Below, one piece after another: positions 35,804 to 45,070 of a stretch of 64,000 bases of DNA. The number at the start of each line of letters is the position of its first letter. Positions within the stretch are counted from its first letter, which is position 1. Position numbers and translations under genes: made by a program. This DNA is from Paenibacillus sp. TCA20 (GTDB lineage Bacteria > Bacillota > Bacilli > Paenibacillales > Paenibacillaceae). Location: contig NZ_BBIW01000002.1 of NCBI RefSeq assembly GCF_000732325.1, forward strand, positions 124,007 to 188,006. Reading direction: 5' to 3'. Under the pieces are notes generated by a model. It saw nothing but the letters and a program-made list of their open reading frames with translations. It ran no database searches and was not told where the DNA came from.

Positions 35804-36553
35804 CTACTTCAGACTCGCTTGAAGCTCAGCCAACACTTGCTGTAATTTCTCCGGGTAATCTGTAATGATTCCACTTACTCGAAGCTCTACCATACGTTTC
35901 ATATCCTCTGTTTCATTTACCGTCCACGGATATACCTCAAGTCCTTTATCCAGAGCCACGGCTAACTGGTTGTCTGTGAGCTGCTTATAGTAAGGATGAA
36001 GGGAATACGTATTCACTCCTACTGCATCTGGCAGCAATTCAGGATGCTGAAAATCCTGATGGTACAGAAGTCCGAGCTTAATCGTAGCATCGAGAGCTTG
36101 AAGCTTCTGTAATGCTCCAAAGTGGAAGGAAGAAACGACAACCTGTTCTGTCCGGTCATATTCTCGCAGGAGGTTTACCAGCTTCTGTTCGATTCCTGCT
36201 TCCAGTCCACCTTTAATTTCTACGTTAATCATCAGATCCTTAGGTGCTAATTCGAAAACTTCCCTCAGCGTAGGGATCTTCTGCCCTTGATACTGCGCAT
36301 CGTACCAGCTCCCGGCATCATAGCTTCTCAGTTCATCCAGGGTCATATCCTGAACCGCTCCCGTACCATCTGTTGTACGGTCAATCGTGTAATCATGAAT
36401 GACCATGATCTCCTCATCCTTGGAGAGATGAATGTCCAGTTCAAATGCATGACAGCCTTGCGTAAGAGCAAGCTCGAAAGAAGCCAGTGTATTTTCGGGT
36501 GCTACTCCCGCTGCTCCCCTGTGTGCGATTATGATAGGCATCGTCGAATTCAT
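35804..36553 (-). CDS. Glycerophosphodiester phosphodiesterase
   Basis: A 249-residue GDPD TIM-barrel enzyme. It shows AHRGAAGVAPENTLASF with catalytic His and Glu/Asn, then FELDIHLSKDEEIMVIHD with the metal ligands and the second His. No signal peptide, so it is a cytoplasmic UgpQ-like form that splits glycerophosphodiesters to glycerol-3-phosphate and an alcohol. It has no functional link to its carbohydrate neighbours that I can see. Confidence 0.92.
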   Translation of the reverse strand: MNSTMPIIIAHRGAAGVAPENTLASFELALTQGCHAFELDIHLSKDEEIMVIHDYTIDRTTDGTGAVQDMTLDELRSYDAGSWYDAQYQGQKIPTLREVFELAPKDLMINVEIKGGLEAGIEQKLVNLLREYDRTEQVVVSSFHFGALQKLQALDATIKLGLLYHQDFQHPELLPDAVGVNTYSLHPYYKQLTDNQLAVALDKGLEVYPWTVNETEDMKRMVELRVSGIITDYPEKLQQVLAELQASLK

Positions 36554-36695
36554 TGGTCACACTCCCTGATCGTCATTGGATTTATTGCTTCGCTTACGAC
36601 CTGTACGGACATGTCGTTCATGTTAAGTATATGAAGTTCAGGAGATGAGTTCTACCTTTTTGTGTTAAAAGATGCAAACAGCTTCGGACCAGGCT

Positions 36696-37547
36696 TTACA
36701 TTTCATCAATGTTATAGAATCGTGCACAATTCCCTCCCAGAATACGGGCTTGGATCTCAGATGGAAGCGGATGAATATAAGCAGTAACTACACCCATCAC
36801 TGCTCTGTAATCCCGGCTCACCGTGCAAACAGGCCAATCAGAGCCAATCATCAATCGTTCCGGACCAAAGGCTTCAAAGACGGTATCCAAATAAGGGACA
36901 AAATCCTCCGCCCTCCAATGTGCCCAGTCTGCTTCGGTTACCATTCCAGACAGTTTACAATACACATTAGGTGACTTGGCGAGCTCCTGTATACCACTTC
37001 TCCATGAGTCCAGTTGCCCCTTCCCCTCCATAATCCTAGGTTTGGCTAAATGATCCAAGACAAACTTCTGCTCCGGGAACATTTGTGTTAAGGCTGCCGC
37101 ATTCGGAAGATGCCGCTCATGTATAAGCAGATCATACGTTAATCCATACTTGCTCAAGAGACGGAGTCCGCGAAGAAAATCATCCCGCAGCATAAAGTGA
37201 TCATCAGGCTCATCCTGAATTAGATGTCTGATTCCCTTCAGCTTAGGATGAGCACTGAATCTCTCCAATTGCGCTGACACCGCCGGTGAACATAGATCGA
37301 CCCAGCCGACCACACCGTAAATAAATTCAAATTCATCCGCAAGCGAGAGGAGCCATTCAGTTTCGTGGAGTGATGGTCTAGCTTGAACGGCGATCGAACC
37401 ATCAAATGACAAGGAATCCAGAAGAGGCTTTAGGTCTGCTGGCATAAAGGGCCTTTTTAAAGCTTCATGACGATCATCAATCCAAGGATAATCACCGGAT
37501 GCATAATCAATAAAATGCTGATGGGCATCGATACGAACTGTGCTCAT
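36696..37547 (-). CDS. Amidohydrolase family 2, sugar lactonase-like (COG3618 type)
   Basis: A 283-residue metal-dependent TIM-barrel hydrolase. Motifs are RIDAHQHF at the N-terminus, LDHLAKP in the middle, and MIGSDWPV near the end, as in L-fuconolactonase and L-rhamnono-lactonase-type enzymes. Near a rhamnosidase it may hydrolyse rhamnono- or fucono-1,4-lactone in an oxidative path. It lies downstream of the rhaD remnant on the same strand. Confidence 0.82.
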   Translation of the reverse strand: MSTVRIDAHQHFIDYASGDYPWIDDRHEALKRPFMPADLKPLLDSLSFDGSIAVQARPSLHETEWLLSLADEFEFIYGVVGWVDLCSPAVSAQLERFSAHPKLKGIRHLIQDEPDDHFMLRDDFLRGLRLLSKYGLTYDLLIHERHLPNAAALTQMFPEQKFVLDHLAKPRIMEGKGQLDSWRSGIQELAKSPNVYCKLSGMVTEADWAHWRAEDFVPYLDTVFEAFGPERLMIGSDWPVCTVSRDYRAVMGVVTAYIHPLPSEIQARILGGNCARFYNIDEM

Positions 37548-37569
37548 TACATCCCTGCTTTCTATGAAT

Positions 37570-37892
37570 CTATTCTTTCATCTCCTTCTCATTTCTTTCG
37601 ATTTCTTGATCTAGAATCCCTTTACGCGGATTGACTTTAAATGCTTTGGCAAGCGCAGCTAAAGAACCATCCAGGGAATGATGCCTACTCCTTCTGGAAA
37701 CACAACGATGCATTCTGTACACATTTCCCATAAGGACTGCGTGAAGTGACGATCCTCCAATTCATGAATAAATGTCATCGCAATGACATGCGCCGGATGT
37801 GTATGAATTATGGTGCGATGCGTTGGATCTATTTTCAAAAATTCAAGATACAGCTTTAAATCCTGCATATCAGTACGAAACAACACAAACAA
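37570..37892 (-). pseudogene. Remnant of rhamnulose-1-phosphate aldolase gene rhaD
   Basis: On the minus strand a 77-codon frame reads [16 protein letters not shown], then [20 protein letters not shown] and GIIPWMV. This is the central, zinc-binding segment (HTHP) of class II rhamnulose-1-phosphate aldolases, which are about 270-430 residues long; both ends are missing. After IIPW the coding sense shifts by one base to a different frame that reads [19 protein letters not shown] and ends at TAG (37570-37572) with a charged tail; I do not recognise this second piece. It looks like a deletion that fused parts of two genes. No ribosome site fits. Confidence 0.75.
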
Positions 37893-37914
37893 ATAATATA
37901 TTCCTGTTACAAAA

Positions 37915-37962
37915 AAATAAACGTAAGACAGACTCTAGTAACCATGCAGTCCGTCTTACGTT
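37915..37962 (-). terminator. Terminator after the GH127-GH43 operon
   Basis: AACGTAAGACaGACT and AGTCcGTCTTACGTT form a long stem with one mismatch; on the minus strand it is followed by a T run. Confidence 0.85.
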
Positions 37963-38035
37963 ATCTATCATTTAAACCAGCTGTATTTTTTCAATCACGA
38001 ATGATCTGATCATTCAACTTCTACTTCAACTTCAA

Positions 38036-39007
38036 CTATCGTATTTCCGCTTCTTGCTTCGTCAGACGATCCTGTGCAAAATTCCAATTCTTAATGCGCT
38101 CATACTCCTCCAAGGTAATCGGCAGCACGGTTCCGTGCTTGAAACCATATGGGAAGCTGAAGCTCTCGTCAGAACGAATAAACCTTCCACTGTCGATATC
38201 ATCTGCCAAAAATGGTACATAGCCCTGTCCTTCACCTTCCACACCGAAAAAGTCGAGCAGCAGACACCACCTGCCATCCTTGACCTTAAATGCCGTTGGC
38301 GCTTCATAAGCATGATGTCCCAGCTTCGCCATCTCTTCATCAAACGCTTCAATCCGGGTATGCTCACCAGTAAGAGTATTGCCCTTTTGGAGAATGATCC
38401 CCTCTGGATCCTTCTCGCTTTTTAGAAAACGATAGAAGATTCCGTTCTCCTCATAAATGGCCGAGTCAATAATTCCACTCCCGTCTTTGCGGCACAGCAT
38501 CTGCGGCTTCGAGAAATGAACGAAATCCTTCGTGCGGGAGTAATAGATCGCCTTATGTCCATAATTGTTGGAGGCATGAGCAGAAGACCAGTGCAGAACA
38601 TAGTCCTCATTCTTGCTGTCATAAATGACATCGGGTGCCCACAGACAGCCAAAGTCCTCATCTCCAAGCTCAATCATTCTCTGCTCAGACCAATTCACCA
38701 GATCCTCCGACTCCCACAAAGACAAGCACTTGCTTCCTTCTCTTGAAATACGGGACCAGCTGCTCTTATACTTCGTATTGAATCCATTTGCCAAACTCAA
38801 ATCCGTTGCAATAATGAAGAACTTTCCTTCTTTCGTCCGGACGATGGTATGGTCTCTAACTCCTCGATCACCCTGTTTACTCCACAGCACAGGATTTCCA
38901 TCATTGACTTGCTCCCAGTTCAGACCATCCGTACTCAGACCAAAATAAACCTGTTCACCGTCCGGTGTTTTCTTCTCTTTGAAATGCACAAATAGATAAG
39001 CGTCCAT
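38036..39007 (-). CDS. GH43-like glycoside hydrolase (five-bladed propeller)
   Basis: A 323-residue propeller protein without a signal peptide. It has RDHTIVRTKEGKFFIIATDL at the first blade, CLWAPDVIYDSKNEDYVLHWS, SGIIDSAIYEENGIFYRFLK, and YEAPTAFKVKDGRWCLLLD, in the order expected of GH43-related hydrolases. The classical first Asp motif is replaced by VRDHTI, so subfamily and activity (arabinanase, xylosidase or galactosidase) are open. It is the second gene after the GH127-type enzyme and ends at the terminator at 37915-37962. Confidence 0.8.
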   Translation of the reverse strand: MDAYLFVHFKEKKTPDGEQVYFGLSTDGLNWEQVNDGNPVLWSKQGDRGVRDHTIVRTKEGKFFIIATDLSLANGFNTKYKSSWSRISREGSKCLSLWESEDLVNWSEQRMIELGDEDFGCLWAPDVIYDSKNEDYVLHWSSAHASNNYGHKAIYYSRTKDFVHFSKPQMLCRKDGSGIIDSAIYEENGIFYRFLKSEKDPEGIILQKGNTLTGEHTRIEAFDEEMAKLGHHAYEAPTAFKVKDGRWCLLLDFFGVEGEGQGYVPFLADDIDSGRFIRSDESFSFPYGFKHGTVLPITLEEYERIKNWNFAQDRLTKQEAEIR

Positions 39008-39076
39008 TACTAAATTCCTCCTTCTGAGATTTAAGGGAATGATCTAGTGTTATTTTTAAACCAAGGTGACTCATGC

Positions 39077-41368
39077 TTAAATGTTAAGCGGCCGCATCGT
39101 TCGCAGCACACCATAAATTCCATTCAAATCTGCTTCTGGCATGAACTTAACGACAATTTGACTGCTCTGATGGATTAAGGCTTGCGGAATCGGATACTCC
39201 TTGGTTACAAATTCTCTTCTACGTTCATACCCGGTCTCCTCTCGCGCGAGAAGCTGATCATTCACATAAATGTTCATGGCACGATTATGATTGATGAGGA
39301 AGTACGTCACCTGAAGCACATTCTCATCATCTGGATCGACAGCCAGCGTATAGCTGAACCAGCCTTCCTCATTGGCAAGCCTGCCATTCTGGCCATCCCA
39401 AGCTCCGCTGAATGTATTCTCTCCTTTGATCCCATGCTGGAGCTCATACTGATCATTGCCTACCTGAATACTGTCAATCGTTGCTTGCTTCGTGAGGGCC
39501 TCAAGCCTGCCAAGCTCCAAATGACGCTCCAACTCCTTCGAGTTGGATTCAACTATGTTCCAGTAGATACCGTATCTTTCTGTATGCTGCTTATAGTGCG
39601 GTGTAAAAATCAACCGGTCATCCTCATCGGTATTCCTTAATCGAAATTCCATTCGATCCTCTTCTTTGACCATATGCTCTTCTATGGACAGAATCCATTC
39701 TTTAGGACTCATTCCGTTTGGAATGATAAAGTCCTTCACTAGCATTCGCTTTGTTGGCACTTGTACCATGATGCCTGTGCTGGACAGTGACATATCTTCA
39801 TTCCCTAGAGCTGCGCTGAGTACAATTGGACCATACTGGAAGCCAACCGCCGCGGGATTGTCAGGGAGCCTGCAGGCAAGCACCTTCATCGGCAGAACGA
39901 TATGCAACACATCACCGTTGTGCCAGGTGCGGTCTACCTCCAGATATTCATTTTTGATCTCAGGTTCAAACCGCTTGCCATTTAATAGAACTGTTATTTC
40001 ACCCTTAACCCAATAAGGCACTCTAATATAGAGCTTCATCGCCTTGTCTCGGCCATCTGCCGTTTCCATCGTAAACTGGACATCATCACGATCCGGTATA
40101 CAGGCGGTTTGCGTAATTGTTATATCCTCCTGTGCAAAATCCAGCCTGGAGCTAATAAATTGATTCACGTACAGCTCGTTGTCATTGTAAAAATATATGC
40201 TGTCATTCAGCTTCGTAAAGCTCTCCATTCCCGTACCTGTACAGCACCAGAAGTGCTCAAATGGAGAGCTATATATTTTGAAATAACCAGTAGCCATTGG
40301 CTGGAAATACATGGTCATTCCCGTTTCGGGATTTTGCGAGGATAGAATTGCATTCATGTAGCTCGTTTCATAATAATCGGCATACTTCTTGTCCCGGGTT
40401 AGTTTGAACAGCTCACGAGTCAGCTTCAGCATGTTATAGCTGTTACAAGTCTCGCAGGTGATATCGGACCGCCTTGCATCCAGAACATCCGGATCTCCAA
40501 AATGCTCGGATTCACTGTTGCCTCCTGTCATATACGTGTGATGATAAACAACAATATCCCAGAATTTCTTGGCTGCCTCCAAATAAAATTTCTCACTGTC
40601 ACCAAGTGTTAGATAACGGTTAAGCGCTCCCAGAAATTTAGGAATCGTTGTGTTCGCATGCTTGCCTTTTAATATATCTGCACCCTGAGCAATTGCTTTG
40701 AACAAGGGAATCTCATCGAATTTGTGAGCTGCTTCCAAGTGCTTCGGATCGGATGATATCTTATATAGATCATACATGCAGTCATTCATACCACCGTATT
40801 CTACAGACAGCACGATTGTTTGCAGCTCTTGAGACCAGCGGGATGTGCGTAAGGCAACCCAGTCTCCTAATTTACAGACCAGGCTCTTGGCATCAGCCAC
40901 ATTCGCTCTCTGGTAAACAGCGATGAGTCCGGCGATCAGTTTATGTATGGTGTACCAGGGAACCCAGGCGGGTTGTCTCTTCTCCACATTATCGATCAAG
41001 CTCTCGGGAAATGCCGACAAATAACCGCTTTCAAACTGACATTCGGTAAGCTCGGTTATGATATAGTCCAATTTGTTAAGCAGATCCGGATCTCTCGTCT
41101 GCTCATAAGCTTGAGCACATGCAGTCATGAAATGCCCGAGCGTATGTCCCCGAATCTCGGTATCCTCCCATCCAGGATATTTCTCTGCCTTAGGAGGAAG
41201 GCCTCGGTTCTCCCGAAATCCAGCGAGCAGACGATCCAGGTCATAGCTATGTAAATAGTGGAGCTCTTTCTCAAATGCGTTAATATGAAACTCTCCAGTC
41301 AAGTGTACCTGGTTGATAGCAAAATCCTGCAGTACATTACTTTTTACTGCTTCTTCCTTTGCAGACAT
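39077..41368 (-). CDS. GH127/GH146 beta-L-arabinofuranosidase-type enzyme
   Basis: A 763-residue cytoplasmic enzyme of the former DUF1680 family. The (alpha/alpha)6 domain starts with AFEKELHYLHSYDLDRLLAGFREN; the zinc-thiolate site comes from CETCNSYNMLKLTRELF and HFWCCTGTGMESF, where the last Cys is the nucleophile. Beta domains follow, and an extra C-terminal domain (about 640-763, NHNRAMNIYVNDQLL...) is the type found in GH146. It releases L-arabinofuranose from arabinan or hydroxyproline-arabinosides. It is followed 69 bp later by the GH43-like gene. AraC gene divergent from it at 41630. Confidence 0.9.
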   Translation of the reverse strand: MSAKEEAVKSNVLQDFAINQVHLTGEFHINAFEKELHYLHSYDLDRLLAGFRENRGLPPKAEKYPGWEDTEIRGHTLGHFMTACAQAYEQTRDPDLLNKLDYIITELTECQFESGYLSAFPESLIDNVEKRQPAWVPWYTIHKLIAGLIAVYQRANVADAKSLVCKLGDWVALRTSRWSQELQTIVLSVEYGGMNDCMYDLYKISSDPKHLEAAHKFDEIPLFKAIAQGADILKGKHANTTIPKFLGALNRYLTLGDSEKFYLEAAKKFWDIVVYHHTYMTGGNSESEHFGDPDVLDARRSDITCETCNSYNMLKLTRELFKLTRDKKYADYYETSYMNAILSSQNPETGMTMYFQPMATGYFKIYSSPFEHFWCCTGTGMESFTKLNDSIYFYNDNELYVNQFISSRLDFAQEDITITQTACIPDRDDVQFTMETADGRDKAMKLYIRVPYWVKGEITVLLNGKRFEPEIKNEYLEVDRTWHNGDVLHIVLPMKVLACRLPDNPAAVGFQYGPIVLSAALGNEDMSLSSTGIMVQVPTKRMLVKDFIIPNGMSPKEWILSIEEHMVKEEDRMEFRLRNTDEDDRLIFTPHYKQHTERYGIYWNIVESNSKELERHLELGRLEALTKQATIDSIQVGNDQYELQHGIKGENTFSGAWDGQNGRLANEEGWFSYTLAVDPDDENVLQVTYFLINHNRAMNIYVNDQLLAREETGYERRREFVTKEYPIPQALIHQSSQIVVKFMPEADLNGIYGVLRTMRPLNI

Positions 41369-41629
41369 CTTTCTTCCACCTTCCGAAACTCTTCTATACA
41401 GTTTAGGCTTGCTATTTCAGAATAACGATTTCATATCTAGGAGTGAAGTGGAGAAACGTTCGAATTCGTGTAAAAAAGTCAGATGATTGATTATTGAGAT
41501 ATACGAACATAGAATTTAAAAATCATAGATGAGAGCAACCAGTGGTGCCTTTTCATCCCTATCCATTATAATAAGATACAGCAAGCTGAAGGTGTGAAAA
41601 AGACAGATACATACGGAGGATATACATCG

Positions 41630-42478
41630 ATGGATGGATACACATTTAATATAGAGAAGCCCCTGCTATTACAAATGACAGGAAAGTTCGCATCACCTGC
41701 TCCGGACTGGGTACATATGAACAGAATTCTGATGGATTACGAGCTGTTCGTACAGACCAAGGGCAGACTGTATATCGCAGATGATCGAGAAGAGCATGTA
41801 CTTGAAGAAGGAGATTTTCTGCTGATGCCTCCTAGAACGAAGCAATTCGGTTATAAGGAGTCCGATTGCAGCTTTTATTGGCTTCATTTTACATCTGAAG
41901 AACCATCCTGTATGATTCCTATCCGTGATTATCAGCCTGTTCAGCACCATATCTTCATTCCGCATAAAGGCCGCCTTCGAGGCATGGACAAGATTGTCAT
42001 CATGATGAAACAGCTGCAGGACTCCCTGCGCAGTTATCAGGATTCGACACTCGGTAATTACATGGCGACTACCATTCTGTGCGAGCTGTATCATCAGTCC
42101 TATGCTGCTGACAATGTATCCGGCAAGAAGCTGAAGCAGCTTCAGCTCTATAATGATATTGTGGATTATATCAACTGGAATCGGTTTGAAGCAGTCAAGG
42201 TATCGGAAATTGCTGATTATTTCGGATATAATTCGAAGTATCTGTCGCACTTGTTCGCATCGGTTTCAGGCGTCACCCTTAAACAGTATATTGTACAGCA
42301 GAAGATGGAAGCGGCTGCTTTTCTCTTGACAGACACTAATCAAACCGTCCAGGAGATTGCCATGCAGCTCGGATACCATGACAGCCAGCATTTTATGAAG
42401 TCCTTCAAACAGATCACACATCTCACCCCAACGGACTTCCGAAACGCCGCTGCTAATAGACTGCTGTATTACAAGTGA
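41630..42478 (+). CDS. AraC-family transcriptional regulator with cupin sensor
   Basis: A 282-residue protein with an N-terminal cupin-like domain (EEHVLEEGDFLLMPPRTKQF) and a C-terminal AraC double HTH (VSEIADYFGYNSKYLSHLF and VQEIAMQLGYHDSQHFMKSFKQ). A GTG at 41594 opens the frame, but GGAGGA at 41615-41620 fits ATG 41630. Divergent from the GH127/GH43 operon, so it is its likely arabinose-responsive activator. Its 3' end overlaps the convergent DinB-like gene by 10 bp. Confidence 0.88.
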   Translation: MDGYTFNIEKPLLLQMTGKFASPAPDWVHMNRILMDYELFVQTKGRLYIADDREEHVLEEGDFLLMPPRTKQFGYKESDCSFYWLHFTSEEPSCMIPIRDYQPVQHHIFIPHKGRLRGMDKIVIMMKQLQDSLRSYQDSTLGNYMATTILCELYHQSYAADNVSGKKLKQLQLYNDIVDYINWNRFEAVKVSEIADYFGYNSKYLSHLFASVSGVTLKQYIVQQKMEAAAFLLTDTNQTVQEIAMQLGYHDSQHFMKSFKQITHLTPTDFRNAAANRLLYYK

Positions 42479-43005
42479 TTCACTTGGACCTTGTTTCGAT
42501 ACCATTTTCGAAGCTGGTTAATATGAGCCTGATGATAACGGTTATGGTCTGCCATGTGCCATATCCCCCAGCGAATCGTTGCTTCCTTCTCATTCTCATG
42601 TCCGAACCTGACGACTTGTTCCAGATCTTCATCTGTCAGCTTTCTGCATGTATCTCTTAACATTACTAATACTTCTGTATAATCTGACATAAATGTGTCT
42701 ATTGAAACTCCAGTAATCCTGGGAAGTCTGCCATCTTGATCAATCATGGGGCCATATTTATCCCTATAAGTTGAAGGCAAGGGTTGTCCATTAATTCTAT
42801 ACACCCAGTTCAAATCGACATATATAAGATGTTTAATCAGCTGGGCAGCGCTATTATGGCGATCGTCAGGCCCTCTATAATCCAGCTCAACTTGCGTCAT
42901 ACCCTGTGTAATCTGCCGAAGGCGCTCGCAATTTTGTTCCACAGCCGAATACAACATAGCTACGATTGAAGACATTTCAGAGTCACTTTTTAGATCATAT
43001 AACAT
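42469..43005 (-). CDS. DinB-like / DUF664-type putative metalloenzyme
   Basis: A 178-residue four-helix-bundle protein. The C-terminal HMADHNRYHQAHINQLRKW carries the His pair typical of DinB/YfiT-like metal sites; a third His is in LIKHLIYVDLNW. Members include thiol-S-transferases (bacillithiol) and damage-inducible proteins, so activity is uncertain. ATG 43005 has GGAGGA 8 nt upstream. Its start is only 30 bp from the divergent start at 43036, and the two Shine-Dalgarno sites overlap head to head. Confidence 0.8.
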   Translation of the reverse strand: MLYDLKSDSEMSSIVAMLYSAVEQNCERLRQITQGMTQVELDYRGPDDRHNSAAQLIKHLIYVDLNWVYRINGQPLPSTYRDKYGPMIDQDGRLPRITGVSIDTFMSDYTEVLVMLRDTCRKLTDEDLEQVVRFGHENEKEATIRWGIWHMADHNRYHQAHINQLRKWYRNKVQVNHL

Positions 43006-43035
43006 TGAATGATTCCTCCTAGGAGATGATAAATA

Positions 43036-43464
43036 ATGGATTATAGGACAGCACAGAAAAATGCTGCAGTCGTTAAACAAATCGTTGATGTATATAGGCT
43101 CTCTAGAAATGATGTAACATCTGACGAAATTTCAGATCTCGAGAAGCAAAATCTATGGGACAGCCAGCAGTCAGTGCTCGAACAAATATTAGATAATTGC
43201 TCCTTGATCGATTTAAAGGTTATCTATGCAATTGCATCCATTGGATATCATGAGAGAGGTGTGCGACACCGTTATTTAAACAACGGCAATGAATCCGTTG
43301 AAATTATAGAAATGGGAATTACAGAAAACGAAGAAGAACTGCTGAGCAAGCATAGCAAGTATATCGCTTTCCTCTCTGAGCAAGAATTGAGAGAACAATT
43401 GCTAGCTCGTATTGACATGTCTCAAGATTTGATAGAGGGCATGAAGATTATAAAATTAAGCTGA
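43036..43464 (+). CDS. Hypothetical protein (142 residues)
   Basis: A soluble, mostly helical, acidic protein that I do not recognise. Features are SRNDVTSDEISDLEKQNLWD, IDLKVIYAIASIGYHERG and an acidic ENEEELLSKHSKYIAFLSEQELREQ region. AGGAGATGAT precedes ATG 43036. A 59-residue gene follows after 18 bp and probably shares the transcript. The promoter must lie inside the divergent DinB-like gene because the gap is only 30 bp. Confidence 0.65.
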   Translation: MDYRTAQKNAAVVKQIVDVYRLSRNDVTSDEISDLEKQNLWDSQQSVLEQILDNCSLIDLKVIYAIASIGYHERGVRHRYLNNGNESVEIIEMGITENEEELLSKHSKYIAFLSEQELREQLLARIDMSQDLIEGMKIIKLS

Positions 43465-43482
43465 GGGCTAAGGAGGTTCCAG

Positions 43483-43662
43483 ATGATCATTGCCATTCTC
43501 GATGAACATAATACTGCCGCCTACTATAACGTAATTGATGAAGTCGGGCGCAATTTACAAGCATTGCAATATGAATTTGATCGTTTTCTGAGCAGCCTGG
43601 AGGGGAATCATCCCTTCCGATCGTATACTGAGATTGTTCAGAGTAATGGGGAAGTCATATAA
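43483..43662 (+). CDS. Small hypothetical protein (59 residues)
   Basis: A short frame starting MIIAILDEHNTAAYYNVIDEV and ending SNGEVI, with AAGGAGG about 7 nt upstream of ATG 43483. It is 18 bp behind the 142-residue gene on the same strand, so it is likely the second gene of that operon. It is soluble and mildly acidic. No family recognised. Confidence 0.6.
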   Translation: MIIAILDEHNTAAYYNVIDEVGRNLQALQYEFDRFLSSLEGNHPFRSYTEIVQSNGEVI

Positions 43663-43664
43663 TT

Positions 43665-43949
43665 CTATTGATTATGATTATTTGCTCGCTTTTTTCTGAT
43701 TCCTTGGACAATCCAACCCAATCCAATACAGAATAAGACAATGCTGATGGGATCAATGGCCTGATTTGATATTAAATCTTTAATTACAACAAACATTTGA
43801 CATACCAATATGATGCCAGCATATACAAAAATCATATTCGTTTTGTCCTTAAAAAATCTCCTGCCAATGAAATTAACAATAAGTATGATAGCAAGCGCAT
43901 AAAAGATTATGATTCCCATGATCATTAGAGTCATCATTGAAACACTCAC
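43665..43949 (-). CDS. Small membrane protein
   Basis: About 94 residues with three hydrophobic segments (near 5-28, 38-55, 66-84) and a basic tail (RKKRANNHNQ). GTG 43949 has GAGGTG at good spacing; GTG 43958 is an alternative without one. Its 3' end is 2 bp from the convergent 59-residue gene. No family recognised. Confidence 0.55.
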   Translation of the reverse strand: MSVSMMTLMIMGIIIFYALAIILIVNFIGRRFFKDKTNMIFVYAGIILVCQMFVVIKDLISNQAIDPISIVLFCIGLGWIVQGIRKKRANNHNQ

Positions 43950-44054
43950 AATTAGCACCTCACTATAATAAATTCCGGATATTATATTTGGTAGATCCTT
44001 ACAGTATTATTTTTTTCATAATAACACATTTATGCTTGTTTCAACGTTCCAACC

Positions 44055-44125
44055 AAAATAAAACACCTCCAAGTTCATCTCCGACCTCAGAAAGTCGTGA
44101 ATGTTCTTGAAGGTGTTTTAATTTT
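44055..44125 (-). terminator. Terminator of the ribose operon
   Basis: AAAACACCTCCAAG and CTTGAAGGTGTTTT pair across a 35-nt interior. On the minus strand GGTGTTTTATTTT ends it. Confidence 0.75.
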
Positions 44126-44136
44126 AAGCAAATCTA

Positions 44137-45057
44137 CTATTCTTTCGTCGTCAACTTCAGTGGTGCTGCAATCATTTCTTCTACTTCATTGCCTTGAAGC
44201 ACATCCGCTGCGGCTTGGACAGCGAGTTCACCGATTAGTGCCGGCTGCTGTGCTACTGAAGCGGTCAGCCCCCCAGCATTAATGGACTTAATCGCGTCCT
44301 CATTACCATCAAAACCAACAACAATTACATCTCTGCCAGAGCTTTGAATGGCCTCAAGTGCTCCTAGCGCCATCTCATCATTGTGGGCAAATACGGCCTT
44401 CGCATCCGGATTACCTTGAAGCAGGTTCTCCATAACATTTAAGCCTTTGGTCCGATCAAAATCGGCTGGCTGCTTAGCCACGACATCAAGCTTCTCATCG
44501 GCAATATTGTGGAAGCCCTGACCACGTTCCCGTGTCGCGGACGCACCTGCCACCCCTTCCAGCTCAATGACTTTTGCTCCTTCGCCAAGCTGTTCTATGA
44601 TGTACTGAGCTGCCATTTCTCCGCCCTTCACGTTATCTGACGCCACCAATGCTTCTACTTCACCTTGGTCTGCAGAACGGTCCAGCGTAATAACAGGAAT
44701 ACCGAGCGAATTAGCTGTTTGTACTACGTTTGAAATTGCCGCCGAATCCGTCGGGTTAATGAGCAGTGCATTAACGCCTTGCTGAATCAGATCATCTACG
44801 TCATTGGATTGCTTCGCGGAATCATCCTGTGCATCCACAATTACAACCTCGATACCTTGCTTCTCTGCTTCAGCAACAACGCCGTCTTTTAGGGCAACGA
44901 AGAATGGATTATTCAGTGTGGATATGGATAGTCCGATTTTTATTTCATCTGTGTTACCGTTGTTGTTCGGTTTAGCCCACTCTGGCGGCTGCATAGAACA
45001 GCCCGTCATAATGATCATGAGCACTGCGGTAAACAGTAAGGTTAATTTTTTCATCAT
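44137..45057 (-). CDS. rbsB: Ribose ABC transporter substrate-binding lipoprotein
   Basis: A 306-residue lipoprotein with a lipobox (MIIMTGCSM). The mature part is a periplasmic-binding-protein-like I fold: IGLSISTLNNPFFVALKDG, then DAQDDSAKQ, LINPTDSAA, and VFAHNDEMALGALEAI, typical of RbsB. It binds D-ribose outside the cell. The frame is open upstream, but GAGGAG 7 nt before ATG 45057 sets the start. Last gene of rbsRKDACB; terminator at 44055-44125. Confidence 0.95.
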   Translation of the reverse strand: MMKKLTLLFTAVLMIIMTGCSMQPPEWAKPNNNGNTDEIKIGLSISTLNNPFFVALKDGVVAEAEKQGIEVVIVDAQDDSAKQSNDVDDLIQQGVNALLINPTDSAAISNVVQTANSLGIPVITLDRSADQGEVEALVASDNVKGGEMAAQYIIEQLGEGAKVIELEGVAGASATRERGQGFHNIADEKLDVVAKQPADFDRTKGLNVMENLLQGNPDAKAVFAHNDEMALGALEAIQSSGRDVIVVGFDGNEDAIKSINAGGLTASVAQQPALIGELAVQAAADVLQGNEVEEMIAAPLKLTTKE

Positions 45058-45070
45058 GTCTCTACTCCTC

